Assembly (NCBI GenBank): GCA_027459675.1
Contig: DAIDHO010000013.1
Span: forward strand, 1-37,126
Direction: 5' to 3'
Origin: Parachlamydiales bacterium
GTDB lineage: Bacteria > Chlamydiota > Chlamydiia > Chlamydiales > Rhabdochlamydiaceae
Length of the DNA stretch: 37,126 nt
Shown: in pieces, positions 22,484-30,827 of the stretch
Position numbering within the stretch: the stretch's first letter is position 1
Layout of the letters: the number at the start of each line of letters is the position of its first letter
Translations under genes and position numbers: made by a program
The notes under the pieces: model-generated
Seen by the model: the letters and a program-made list of their open reading frames with translations, nothing else
Told to the model about the DNA's origin: nothing
The model's database searches: none

Positions 22484-25075
22484 ATGAAAAAACTAGGCGA
22501 TCTGACAATTTCAAAGTTTTCTTTTCCAAGAGCCGCTACCTTTTTAAAGGAGTTTCACGGATCAAAGTTTAAAAAACTTCCTTATCAAAAAAAAATAGAC
22601 CGCATCTGCACCGTTCTTCTGGAGCAAATTCTTCAAGCCCCCGAGGGAGAATTTGTTCTCATTCCAGCCCTTGATTTTATTGAAAAAATTTATCGCGATA
22701 AAATTCTCGACCATTTCCATTTTAACTATTTTGAGCTCTGGCTCAATCAATTTTCAGAGCTTTCTTCAGAAGAAAATCTTAAAGTGCGTGGAAAACTCGC
22801 AGGACGGCATGTTCCGCGCCAGGCTTACCAATCTCTTTTTCCTATTGGGATGGGGAAAACCTATAGTGGTAGCCATTTTGTCACAGCCCATAGCTCTCCT
22901 GATCTGGATACGACAGTAGCCTCTTTTTGGGGATGGGTCGATGCTTTTGCTGCCCGTGTCTCAAAAGGGCTCCATATTTGGAATATTCCTGGAGGACACC
23001 CGCCTGCTTTAACTGAAATCTCTCTTCTCTTTTTTAATATTTTTGGAGAGGAAGTTTTTGAACTTCTTGCCAAGCATCGTACAGCTCTGACTATTTCAGG
23101 TCTTGATTTGGTCACGCAAGAGGGGATGATCCATAAATGTCTTCAAGATTCTGTCTTAGATATCGATCTTGATGAAGGCCCTAAAACCGTAGTGATGATC
23201 AATGAAAATGGAGGCTATCTAGGGGAGTGGAGATCGACCGATGTAGAGAGAGTCCGCTCTATTGTAAACCTCTTAAACCAATGCCTTCGATGGTATGAAA
23301 ATACCCTGCATGTGAAACTCATCTCTCTTTTTGCGGAGGAAAAACTTGCCCCTAAGCAGCTTCACGACTTTTTTCATACTATGCAAAAAATGGTCATCGA
23401 AGAGTGTCAACCTGCAAAAGAATTTTCCGTAAGTCAGCGGCAAGCTGTGAATGAATATCTGATCAAAGTTCTGAAAGTGAACCAAGGCGTTAAAAGCACT
23501 TTTGCCCAATTTGCTCAGGCTTTATCAAAATTTAAGTTATTCCAATTTGAAGAATTTGAGGCGCTTGCCTTGCAAACCCAATCAGTCTTTGATGCTAAAG
23601 GGCACGTGACGACAGAGCGGGCAAGGTTGTTCAAATATCTCAAGGAGGTGATTAGCGCGCTTGAAAAAGCCATCTGTATCATCCAAGAGTATGTGGATAA
23701 GCTCACTGTAGCTTTGGAAGTCAAGTCAGCAGTATTAGGCATAGAACCTCATCATGTCAATTACAGGGCAGATTTAGATGAAATCAGATCTAAAATTGGA
23801 AACCAACCTTATCTCACAGTGACGACCTCCGATCGGCATGGGGATTTATTTCCGCTAGGTGTGATCCATGCAACCGATCTCTTTAAACCTTCCCTCGGCA
23901 CCGTGACCCTCCGTGATTTTTCCAATCGTGAAGAGACAAAAGTTCCTTCTTATCTAGAAATCATCAGTGTTTTAGATCATCACAAAGGACAGTTTGCAAC
24001 GACTGTTCCACCAGTGGCTTGGATCACTGACTCCCAATCTTCCAACTCGCTGGTGGCCAAAATCAGCTTTGCGATTTCAGATCCTTACAGTACAGGCGGG
24101 ATGACAAGCGAGCAGATTGCCTCTCAAATCAAAGAAGTGCAAAAAGATCTCACCTCGGCCTCCAGTAAGAGAATTTTACAAAGACTTCTTCAAAAACAAA
24201 TCGCTGCAGATCACAAAACGACTTATTTTGTTTCCCCTCAGAGAGAGACCATCGAATATCTTCAGTGTCTCTATGCCATTTTAGATGACACCGACCTGCT
24301 CTCGAAAGTTTCTGTGCGGGATGTGGAGTGTGTAGCTGAGATTTTAAATCGTCTCAAAACCTTTGCGTGCGGCAAAGAAGTAGAGATCATTCAATTTGAC
24401 GATATTCCTCGCGATGAGTCTTTTGCTAAAAAAGCAGCCGCCCGCATTTTACAAAATGAGGATATGTATTCTCTTTACAGTAAAATTTATGCAGCTAAGG
24501 AAAAAGGGGTCGAGGAAAATCTGAAGCTAGGAGCTGAAGGCAAAGCTTCAAATCTTTTTGCCGATACAAAAGAACAAAATGGGTGCTGCCGGGTGGGACA
24601 AACCAAAATCTTTTCCAAGAACTATCCTACCTTTGCAAAGTTTGCCTCGGCCCTTCGAGAAAAGTGGCTTGAGAAAGCGCAAAAAGTCCACAAAGAGCAT
24701 CCTGAGATTGATTTGCATCTTCAGATGATTAGTACCATTCCTGGAGCGGAAGAGCTTCATTCAGGCAAATTAAAGAGCTATACTCACCCAGATGAAGTCT
24801 GGTTCTGGATTCCATCGAATGAGATTGCAATTGAACATTTCAAAAACTTTTTAAGTAATTTCAAAACCGTGTCTGATAAGGAAACTCACCCTATGGAAGT
24901 TGAATTTCAGGGAAAGAATGCAGAGGAACTGGCCCAAATCTTTAGAGAAAGCTTTAAACCTATCCCTGCTAAAACAACAAAAGGAAAACTTCCAATAGCT
25001 ATTTTGAAAGTCAGAGCAGGAAGCTTAAATTCGAGGAAGGCAATGATTTCTCCCCACCTTCCTACCATTCTTTAA
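22484..25075 (+). CDS. Large DHH-superfamily phosphoesterase-like protein
   Basis: 863 residues. Two blocks fit the DHH superfamily (family II pyrophosphatase, exopolyphosphatase, RecJ): motif I VTAHSSPDLDTTVASF (near 133-148), like the GHxxPDxDS metal site, and motif III ISVLDHHKGQF (DHH near 497-499), followed by ITDSQSSNSLVAKI, which recalls the residues after DHH in pyrophosphatases. About 350 residues separate the motifs, far more than in simple DHH enzymes, and about 320 residues follow. It could hydrolyse pyrophosphate, polyphosphate or cyclic dinucleotides; the substrate is unknown. Start ATG 22484 has GGGAG 5 nt upstream; an upstream TTG at 22472 lacks support. It lies 16 nt after tRNA-Arg. 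Its stop overlaps the convergent khpA stop by 4 nt. Confidence 0.7.
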   Translation: MKKLGDLTISKFSFPRAATFLKEFHGSKFKKLPYQKKIDRICTVLLEQILQAPEGEFVLIPALDFIEKIYRDKILDHFHFNYFELWLNQFSELSSEENLKVRGKLAGRHVPRQAYQSLFPIGMGKTYSGSHFVTAHSSPDLDTTVASFWGWVDAFAARVSKGLHIWNIPGGHPPALTEISLLFFNIFGEEVFELLAKHRTALTISGLDLVTQEGMIHKCLQDSVLDIDLDEGPKTVVMINENGGYLGEWRSTDVERVRSIVNLLNQCLRWYENTLHVKLISLFAEEKLAPKQLHDFFHTMQKMVIEECQPAKEFSVSQRQAVNEYLIKVLKVNQGVKSTFAQFAQALSKFKLFQFEEFEALALQTQSVFDAKGHVTTERARLFKYLKEVISALEKAICIIQEYVDKLTVALEVKSAVLGIEPHHVNYRADLDEIRSKIGNQPYLTVTTSDRHGDLFPLGVIHATDLFKPSLGTVTLRDFSNREETKVPSYLEIISVLDHHKGQFATTVPPVAWITDSQSSNSLVAKISFAISDPYSTGGMTSEQIASQIKEVQKDLTSASSKRILQRLLQKQIAADHKTTYFVSPQRETIEYLQCLYAILDDTDLLSKVSVRDVECVAEILNRLKTFACGKEVEIIQFDDIPRDESFAKKAAARILQNEDMYSLYSKIYAAKEKGVEENLKLGAEGKASNLFADTKEQNGCCRVGQTKIFSKNYPTFAKFASALREKWLEKAQKVHKEHPEIDLHLQMISTIPGAEELHSGKLKSYTHPDEVWFWIPSNEIAIEHFKNFLSNFKTVSDKETHPMEVEFQGKNAEELAQIFRESFKPIPAKTTKGKLPIAILKVRAGSLNSRKAMISPHLPTIL

Positions 25076-25329
25076 ACTGTGGCAGCTTCTTGCTTGGGTT
25101 CTTCAATGATTTCAAGAGAGACGCGTATCCCATTCCGGCTCGCCACAGACATCAAAAGGGTACGGATGGCATTGATAGTTTTACCTTTTTTACCAATAAT
25201 TTTTCCGATATCTCCTTTATCAACAGCAAGCTCAATGATAAGGGTATGGGTACCCCCTACTTCCGTGATTCGAACTTTATCCGGATTATCGACCAGGTTC
25301 TTGACGATGTATTCGACAAATTCTTTCAT
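25072..25329 (-). CDS. khpA: KH-domain RNA-binding protein (KhpA type)
   Basis: 85 residues forming a single KH domain. The GxxG nucleic-acid loop is GKKG at 46-49, within GKIIGKKGKTINAIRTLLMS. Proteins of this group bind many small RNAs and mRNAs, often with a KhpB partner. The size and the EYIVKNLVDNPD start (about 6-17) are typical. A GAGGG ribosome site lies upstream of ATG 25329. It follows the rluD-type gene by 25 nt on the same strand and probably shares its transcript, pairing two RNA-related functions. Confidence 0.92.
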   Translation of the reverse strand: MKEFVEYIVKNLVDNPDKVRITEVGGTHTLIIELAVDKGDIGKIIGKKGKTINAIRTLLMSVASRNGIRVSLEIIEEPKQEAATV

Positions 25330-25354
25330 ACATGACCCTCAGTGTAAAAATCTC

Positions 25355-26287
25355 TTAGAGACTGTTAACTTCTAAGATACGAGCCGAAATATTATTTAGC
25401 AAGTTGAAGTCTCTTGGGACCGGGGCTTCCAACTTTAATGGAGTTCCTCTAAGAGGATGTATGAGAGATAGAGTCTTGGCGTGCAGTAGTTGTCGCCCCA
25501 TTTGGTATTTTTCATTCACTGCCCTACGTCCGTAGACGGCATCTCCCACAATAGGCGTTCCGATATGTTTGAGATGGACGCGGATTTGGTGAGTTCTTCC
25601 TGTGATAATTTGAATATCAACGAGAGAAAGCTCGCCTTCGGTTTTCAAAACACGGCACACAGAGATCGCTGATTTTCCTGCCGGATCGACATGCATTTCT
25701 TGTCGGCGGGTAGGATGCCTCCGAATAGGCGCGTCAATGGTCCTATCTCCCGGATTTCCTATGCAAAGTGCCCAATAATGTTTGGAAATTGCACGTTTAG
25801 AAAACAACTCCACTAATTTTTGATGACATTCCGTTGTTTTAGCAGCCAGTAGTACCCCTGAGGTGTCTTTATCCAAGCGGTGCACAATCCCGGGCCGTAA
25901 GTTTTCTGTCACAGGAAGAGTTTTACAATGATAGAGAAGAGCGTTCACAAAAGTTCCTGAAGGGTGTCCCACTGCAGGATGGGTCACCATCCCAGCGGGT
26001 TTATTGATAGCAATCAGATGATCATCCTCATACAAAACCTCCAGGGGGATATTTTCTGCTTCTAGCGACATTTCGGGGGAGAGTGCAAAACAGACTTCAA
26101 CTTCATCTCCTATTTCCATGGTTTCCCGTTTTTTGACAGGTTTTCCATTGACAAGGACAAGGCCTGATTCAATTAAATGTTGAAAGTATGTTCTAGAATG
26201 GACAGGAAAGGTTTGAACTAACAGCCGATCTAAACGGGTGTGAAGCATTGCGGAAGTGACAACAATAGACTCCGTCTGAAAGGTCAT
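25355..26287 (-). CDS. rluD: RluD-family 23S rRNA pseudouridine synthase
   Basis: Isomerises uridines to pseudouridine in 23S rRNA. An N-terminal S4 domain (about 17-70, TRLDRLLVQTF with LVLVNGKPVKKRE) precedes the RluA-type catalytic domain. Motif II is HRLDKDTSGVLLAAKT with catalytic Asp at 139, and the substrate motif TGRTHQIRVHLKHIGTPIVG is complete. The 310-residue length is normal. It could be RluC or RluD type; motif order and chlamydial synteny (CT658, from memory) favour RluD. It is downstream of a small hypothetical gene, with 6 nt between them, and upstream of khpA. Confidence 0.93.
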   Translation of the reverse strand: MTFQTESIVVTSAMLHTRLDRLLVQTFPVHSRTYFQHLIESGLVLVNGKPVKKRETMEIGDEVEVCFALSPEMSLEAENIPLEVLYEDDHLIAINKPAGMVTHPAVGHPSGTFVNALLYHCKTLPVTENLRPGIVHRLDKDTSGVLLAAKTTECHQKLVELFSKRAISKHYWALCIGNPGDRTIDAPIRRHPTRRQEMHVDPAGKSAISVCRVLKTEGELSLVDIQIITGRTHQIRVHLKHIGTPIVGDAVYGRRAVNEKYQMGRQLLHAKTLSLIHPLRGTPLKLEAPVPRDFNLLNNISARILEVNSL

Positions 26288-26293
26288 GGGTTA

Positions 26294-26578
26294 TCAACCG
26301 TTGTCGTCGATGGAGTCTTTGAATTTTTTAGCCCTTTCACGTGCCTTTTTAAGATCATGGGCAATTTGGTTATTAAGGGCTTGATACATATTGGATTGAA
26401 AACTTGCCGCATACGATTGGATAATACCTAAAGGAACGTTAGGGAAAAGCATCGATAGGTTTTTCACCCACGGATCGTTTGCGGGTAGAGGAGGACCCGG
26501 AGGGAGTCCGTTTGAATTTTGGTTGTTGCCGATAGGAACATTGCCCACTCCTGTCCCAATCCGTTCAATATCTGCCAT
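26294..26578 (-). CDS. Small protein of unknown function next to rluD (CT659-like position)
   Basis: 94 residues, family not named. The N-terminal third is Gly/Pro/Asn-rich and probably unstructured (NVPIGNNQNSNGLPPGPPLP near 14-33). The middle has hydrophobic, helix-prone sequence (NLSMLFPNVPLGIIQSYAAS) and the C-terminus is a charged helix (LKKARERAKKFKDS). AGAGGCA precedes ATG. It is 6 nt upstream of rluD on the same strand and divergent from recX. C. trachomatis has a small hypothetical gene (CT659) beside its rluD, so this may be the counterpart; I could not test homology. Confidence 0.75.
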   Translation of the reverse strand: MADIERIGTGVGNVPIGNNQNSNGLPPGPPLPANDPWVKNLSMLFPNVPLGIIQSYAASFQSNMYQALNNQIAHDLKKARERAKKFKDSIDDNG

Positions 26579-26618
26579 ACTTGCCTCTAAGAGTAATTAT
26601 ATCGTATAAAGGACTCTA

Positions 26619-27029
26619 ATGATAGAAAAAATTGTCTTACGCCTTTTATCGATCAAAAGTAGAACCACCGAGGAACTGAAAAAGAAACTCATTCTAAAGG
26701 GGTTTGGTCATCGAGAGATCGAAGAGATAATTCAAAAATTTATTAAACTTGGTTACCTCAATGATTCCGAAATTCTCGATCGGAGGTTTGAGAGCTACCT
26801 TAAAAAAGGGTATGGTCCTCGTTGGGTGGCTATCAAACTCAGGCAGCAAGGGCTTAAAATGCCTTTTTATTCTTTCTCCTTACAAAAAAAAGTGGCTCTA
26901 AATCTTCTTCAAAAGCCCTCTTTTAGGAACAAAGATCCTCAAAAACAAAGCGCGGCTCTACAAAGACGCGGATTTGATTTAGAAGTGATCTATGAAGTAA
27001 TTCAGACAAGTGGTATCCGTAGTATATGA
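26619..27029 (+). CDS. recX: RecX-family regulatory protein
   Basis: RecX binds RecA filaments and limits their activity. The 136-residue protein has the family's three-helix repeats: LRLLSIKSRTTEELKKKLIL (about 7-26), GHREIEEIIQKFIKLGYLND (about 30-49) and YGPRWVAIKLRQQGLKM (about 65-81). It is slightly shorter than the usual 150-160 residues. AAAGGA lies upstream of ATG. The stop overlaps hemA by 4 nt (ATGA), an unusual partnership since the two functions are unrelated. The gene is 40 nt from the divergent 26294-26578 gene. Confidence 0.85.
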   Translation: MIEKIVLRLLSIKSRTTEELKKKLILKGFGHREIEEIIQKFIKLGYLNDSEILDRRFESYLKKGYGPRWVAIKLRQQGLKMPFYSFSLQKKVALNLLQKPSFRNKDPQKQSAALQRRGFDLEVIYEVIQTSGIRSI

Positions 27030-27997
27030 AAAAAGTCGGCGTTCTTGGTATCAACCATAAATCTGCGCCCCTTGATTTAAGGGAGCAAGTGGCCCATGTT
27101 TGCTGCTCTTGTAAAGAACCAGATAAAGTGATTCTTTCGACATGCAATCGCACGGAAATATACTTTAGCAGTGAAAATTTAGCTGAGATGCAATGTCAAT
27201 TGTTTGTAGATTTGAAAAAACGCCTTAATCATTCTTCTGAACATGCCTTTTATTCTTTTTTCGATGTAGAGTGCTTTTATCATCTGGCGTGTGTGACTAC
27301 GGGAATCGATAGTAAATTACTCGCTGAATCAGATATTCAACGCCAAGTAAAAATTGCCTATGAAACTGCCAAATCAAGCGCCTCTTTATCACCCGAACTC
27401 CATTATTTATTCCAAAAGTCGCTCAAAATTGCCAAGGGAGCACGGTCCCACTTTTCTCTTTTTCAGTCGAGGCTTCACCTTGAAGGGATGATTTTTCAAA
27501 TTATCCATTCAATGTTAGAGGAAAATCCTTCGCTTCTGTTCATAGGTAACTCGGAAGTCAACCGGAAAATCATCCATTATTTTTCTCGGAGGAAAAAGGG
27601 ACGACTGACGCTTGTAACCCGTGATCTTCATAGAGCCTATCCTTTTGCGCTCGATTATGGACTGACCCTCAAAGGCCGAGAAGAGCTTACACATGCTCAT
27701 TTATATGAAGGGATCATTTCAGCGACCTCTACCTCTGAATATTTATTCTCTTCCCTTCCTTCGCAGAGGCATACCCGACTTATTTTAGACCTAAGTGTTC
27801 CGCGCAGTATCCACCCGAAAGTAGGGATGGATCCTTCTTTAACATTGATTAATATGGAACAAGTTGGAGATCTTTTTGCCCATGCTCACAATCTCCGCTA
27901 TTCTGAGGTAGAACAAGTAAAAAAATTTATAGAATCTGCAGTCGAGGCGTATGCAGAGAGGTATAAACTAAAGATTGTTTTTACATCGCATGAGTAA
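27026..27997 (+). CDS. hemA: Glutamyl-tRNA reductase, short chlamydial form
   Basis: Reduces glutamyl-tRNA(Glu) to glutamate-1-semialdehyde with NADPH, the first step of C5 heme synthesis. The catalytic box is ILSTCNRTEIYF with nucleophile Cys40, preceded by GINHKSAPLDLRE. Substrate-binding residues follow (TTGIDSKLLAESDIQRQV), then the NADPH fold (LLFIGNSEVNRKIIHYFS near 169-186). At 323 residues it is about 90 shorter than typical HemA; the C-terminal dimerisation helix bundle is reduced to about 50 residues. Chlamydial HemA proteins are short too. It shares 4 nt with recX. In C. trachomatis hemA (CT662) lies just before the T3S block; here it is on the far side. Confidence 0.94.
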   Translation: MKKVGVLGINHKSAPLDLREQVAHVCCSCKEPDKVILSTCNRTEIYFSSENLAEMQCQLFVDLKKRLNHSSEHAFYSFFDVECFYHLACVTTGIDSKLLAESDIQRQVKIAYETAKSSASLSPELHYLFQKSLKIAKGARSHFSLFQSRLHLEGMIFQIIHSMLEENPSLLFIGNSEVNRKIIHYFSRRKKGRLTLVTRDLHRAYPFALDYGLTLKGREELTHAHLYEGIISATSTSEYLFSSLPSQRHTRLILDLSVPRSIHPKVGMDPSLTLINMEQVGDLFAHAHNLRYSEVEQVKKFIESAVEAYAERYKLKIVFTSHE

Positions 27998-28015
27998 ATA
28001 TTAAAAAAATAATAG

Positions 28016-28525
28016 CTACTCATTTCCCTTGGTAAAATGGGGAGCAAGCTTGCCATCTATCTTAATCAGTTCTTTCGTGAGCTTCGCAAGATCAGGTATG
28101 GAAATCTCTCGGTGCTGAACCCCCTCTGGAGTACATGTTCGATGAGATAGTCTTTTAAGAGCTGTTAAATAAATAACAGGAAGAGAGGGAAAGCTTCCTA
28201 AGCAATGCGAACATTCTTCACGCTCTTCTGTTCGGGGAGGAAGTGATCCAAAAATCTGAGTCGTCTGTTCCGGATGAAATTGCATTCCGATTTTAAAGGC
28301 AATCCAAATCGCCTGAAATGTTTTTCCTTCCTTTGTAGAGGCCCTGCACATAGGGCACGTTTGGTTCCGAGAGGCCCACTCCGTTATACATTTTTTGTGA
28401 AACAAATTATGACAACATACAAAAAGGATCAATTCGGATGTCTCCGGTGGCTCAAATTTCGGTAGCTCAAGAGGAGAGTGGCAGTAGTAACAATTTTTCA
28501 ATTCATTGATAACTGATGTAGTCAT
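28016..28525 (-). CDS. RING-H2 zinc-finger protein, candidate E3 ubiquitin ligase effector
   Basis: 169 residues. A near-perfect RING-H2 finger occupies 12-60: Cys12-x2-Cys15, Cys37-x-His39, His43-x2-Cys46, Cys57-x2-Cys60 (CYYCHSPLE, then FVCCHNLFHKKCITEWASRN and TCPMCR), the C3H2C3 order of eukaryotic E3 ligases. The Trp of EWASRN is in the usual E2-contact place. A second Cys/His cluster (Cys105-x2-Cys108, His128-x2-Cys131) looks like half of another finger. No signal peptide or membrane segment is seen. It starts directly after the asnS stop with ribosome site CGGAG, so it is likely cotranscribed with asnS, and ends 18 nt from convergent hemA. RING fingers are rare in bacteria and usually belong to effectors that exploit host ubiquitin. 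Confidence 0.85.
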   Translation of the reverse strand: MTTSVINELKNCYYCHSPLELPKFEPPETSELILFVCCHNLFHKKCITEWASRNQTCPMCRASTKEGKTFQAIWIAFKIGMQFHPEQTTQIFGSLPPRTEEREECSHCLGSFPSLPVIYLTALKRLSHRTCTPEGVQHREISIPDLAKLTKELIKIDGKLAPHFTKGNE

Positions 28526-29914
28526 TTAAAACTCCGCATGTCCTGGGTAACGGGGGAAAGGAATCACATCTCGGATGTTTTCCATCCCGGTTATAAATTG
28601 CACAAGCCGCTCAAATCCTGCTCCAAATCCTGCATGAGGTACGGATCCATATCGACGTAAGTTTAGGTACCAATCATACTCTTCCATAGCAAGGCCCTGA
28701 GATAAGATTTTTTCTTTAAGTAGATCAAAGCGGTCTTCACGTTGGCTTCCGCCAATAATTTCGCCGATTTTAGGAACTAGCACATCCATTGCAGCGACCG
28801 TTTGCTCATCTTGGTTGAGCCTCATATAAAACGCCTTAATTTTGGCAGGATAATCTTTTAAAATCACTGGTTTTTTGCAATACTCCTCGGCAAGATACCG
28901 TTCGTGCTCAGATTGAAGATCGGCCCCCCATTCGACGGGAAACTCAAATCTCTTGCCTGATTTTTTTAAAATAGTGACAGCTTCTGTATAGGTAAGGCGT
29001 GTAAAAGGAGAGGACTCGACGTGCTTCAGACGAGTGATCAGCCCTTTTTCAATGAAACTGTCAAAAAATTCGAGGTCAGGAAGACAGGTGTTTAAAACGG
29101 CGTTTAAGATAAATTTAAGGTAGTCTTCCGCAAGGTCCATATCTTCATGGAGATCGGCAAATGCCATTTCCGGCTCGATCATCCAAAATTCAGCCAGGTG
29201 GCGTGAAGTGTTAGAATTCTCTGCTCTGAAAGTGGGTCCAAAAGTATAAATATCAGAAAGAGCGCATGCGAGTGCTTCTCCTTCTAGCTGTCCGGAGACC
29301 GTTAAATACGTCGGCCGATGGAAAAAATCTTTGGAATAATCAGGAGCTCCATCGTGCAATTTGGGAATATTATGCAAGGGAAGGGTAGTGACATTGAACT
29401 GCTGTCCTCCTCCTTCCGCGTCGGAGCTGGAAATAATGGGAGTGTGAACGTAGAGGAATCCTTTTTGTTGGAAAAATTGGTGGGTAGCAAAAGCAAGCTG
29501 GTTACGGACCCGAAGGACGGCTCCTTGTGTGTTTGTGCGAGGTCTTAAGTAGGCAATGGTTCGAAGAAATTCAAAGGAGTGCCTTTTTTTCTGGAGGGGA
29601 TATTCTTCTGCAGGACAGAGGCCTAAAATTTCAAGGTGGGTCGCTTTAAGCTCGAATTTTTGTTTTCCACCCGGACTTTCAACCACCGTTCCTTCTGCGA
29701 CGACAGAAGCTCCTGTCGTCATATCTCGAATGAGGCTTTCGTAATCTTTTATTGAGCCCTCAATCACGATCTGAAATCCTGCAAGAGTTGATCCATCGTT
29801 GATTTCGACAAATGCAAAATTTTTCTGATCGCGTAAGGTACGAACCCAGCCGCAGATCCTCACTCTTTGTCCAAGGAGGTGAGACGTGAGGGAAGATATT
29901 TTAGTTCTTTTCAT
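28526..29914 (-). CDS. asnS: Asparaginyl-tRNA synthetase
   Basis: Class IIb synthetase charging tRNA-Asn, 462 residues. An N-terminal OB-fold anticodon domain (VRICGWVRTLRDQKNFAFVE) precedes the catalytic core. Class II motif 2 is TFRAENSNTSRHLAEFWMIE and motif 3 is GFGAGFERLVQFITGM. The PLQKKRHSFEFLR and SDAEGGGQQF segments mark AsnRS rather than AspRS. ATG 29914 is preferred; the frame stays open to 29995 but that part lies within the end of nfo. It overlaps the nfo end by 14 nt and abuts the RING gene. C. trachomatis lacks AsnRS and forms Asn-tRNA by amidation, so this gene marks a different chlamydial lineage. Confidence 0.96.
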   Translation of the reverse strand: MKRTKISSLTSHLLGQRVRICGWVRTLRDQKNFAFVEINDGSTLAGFQIVIEGSIKDYESLIRDMTTGASVVAEGTVVESPGGKQKFELKATHLEILGLCPAEEYPLQKKRHSFEFLRTIAYLRPRTNTQGAVLRVRNQLAFATHQFFQQKGFLYVHTPIISSSDAEGGGQQFNVTTLPLHNIPKLHDGAPDYSKDFFHRPTYLTVSGQLEGEALACALSDIYTFGPTFRAENSNTSRHLAEFWMIEPEMAFADLHEDMDLAEDYLKFILNAVLNTCLPDLEFFDSFIEKGLITRLKHVESSPFTRLTYTEAVTILKKSGKRFEFPVEWGADLQSEHERYLAEEYCKKPVILKDYPAKIKAFYMRLNQDEQTVAAMDVLVPKIGEIIGGSQREDRFDLLKEKILSQGLAMEEYDWYLNLRRYGSVPHAGFGAGFERLVQFITGMENIRDVIPFPRYPGHAEF

Positions 29915-30806
29915 GGGCAAATTCTCGTAGTAATTTAATTTCTTTTTTCCAGATTTCGGGTCCTTCAGGTGTTTCAAGATATTTGGGAAGCTCATAAAGA
30001 GCTGGGTGTTGCATCATTACTTTAAATCCCTTAAGTCCGATGTGTCCTTCACCCAAACAAGCGTGTCTATCCACGCGAGAGCCAAGGGGCTTCATTGAAT
30101 CATTGACGTGGAGCGCACACAGATGCTTGAGGCCAATGTGATGATCAAATTCTTTTAAGGTTGCATCCCATCCCTTCCGATCCGATACATCATAGCCGGC
30201 AGCAAAAAGGTGACAGGTGTCAAGGCAGATCCCGATCTTAATTTTTCGATGGAGCTTCTCAATCAGATATCCTAGATGTTCAAATCGATGGCCTACAGAG
30301 GAGCCTTGACCCGCGGTAGATTCAATCAGAAGACGCGTAGGTCCTTTATCGACCAGCGATTCCATGAGGAGCAAGCTCTCCACAATGGTATCTAGGCATT
30401 GTTCGACTGTGGAATCTAGCGCAGCACCTGGATGAAAATTTAAAAAAGGTAACTCGAGTGCATGGCATCGCTCGATTTCTTGTTTAAAAGCTTCTCGACT
30501 TTTATGGAGTCCCTCTTTTTTGGGAGATCCTAGATTGATCAAGTAACTGTCATGACTCATCATTTTTTGCATGCCTGTGACTTCGACATTTTTTTTCCAC
30601 AGCTCCACTTCCTTCTCTGAGATGTTTTTCCCATGCCAAGTTTTTTGATTGGCTGTAAAAAATTGAATGGTGGTAGCCCCAATGCCTTGCCCTTCGACAA
30701 GTGCGTGATGTACTCCACCTTGTGCAGAGGTGTGAGCTCCGATTAAAAGTTTTTCTGGGGGTGTTTTTTTCACAAATTCCTTTAAAAAAAGACAATAATA
30801 GAACAT
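29901..30806 (-). CDS. nfo: Endonuclease IV (AP endonuclease)
   Basis: Zinc-dependent TIM-barrel enzyme that cuts DNA at abasic sites in base-excision repair. Family signatures are present: LIGAHTSAQGGVHHAL near the start, LNFHPGA (about 126-132), IGICLDTCHLFAAGYD (about 190-205), LHVNDSMKPLGSRVDRH (about 233-249) and GEGHIGLKGF. The frame gives 301 residues from ATG 30806. A GTG at 30773 with AAAGGA close upstream gives 290 residues, nearer to chlamydial Nfo (about 288), and may be the true start. It is divergent from murJ, as CT625 is next to CT624 in C. trachomatis. Confidence 0.95.
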   Translation of the reverse strand: MFYYCLFLKEFVKKTPPEKLLIGAHTSAQGGVHHALVEGQGIGATTIQFFTANQKTWHGKNISEKEVELWKKNVEVTGMQKMMSHDSYLINLGSPKKEGLHKSREAFKQEIERCHALELPFLNFHPGAALDSTVEQCLDTIVESLLLMESLVDKGPTRLLIESTAGQGSSVGHRFEHLGYLIEKLHRKIKIGICLDTCHLFAAGYDVSDRKGWDATLKEFDHHIGLKHLCALHVNDSMKPLGSRVDRHACLGEGHIGLKGFKVMMQHPALYELPKYLETPEGPEIWKKEIKLLREFAHEKN

Positions 30807-30827
30807 AGTCTAGATCTTCACAATCAT

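Noticed and set aside
22260-22529. Minus-strand reading frame of 89 codons covering tRNA-Arg
   Set aside because: It is the antisense translation of the tRNA (the familiar SRIRTCDHPLR-type artefact), not a gene.
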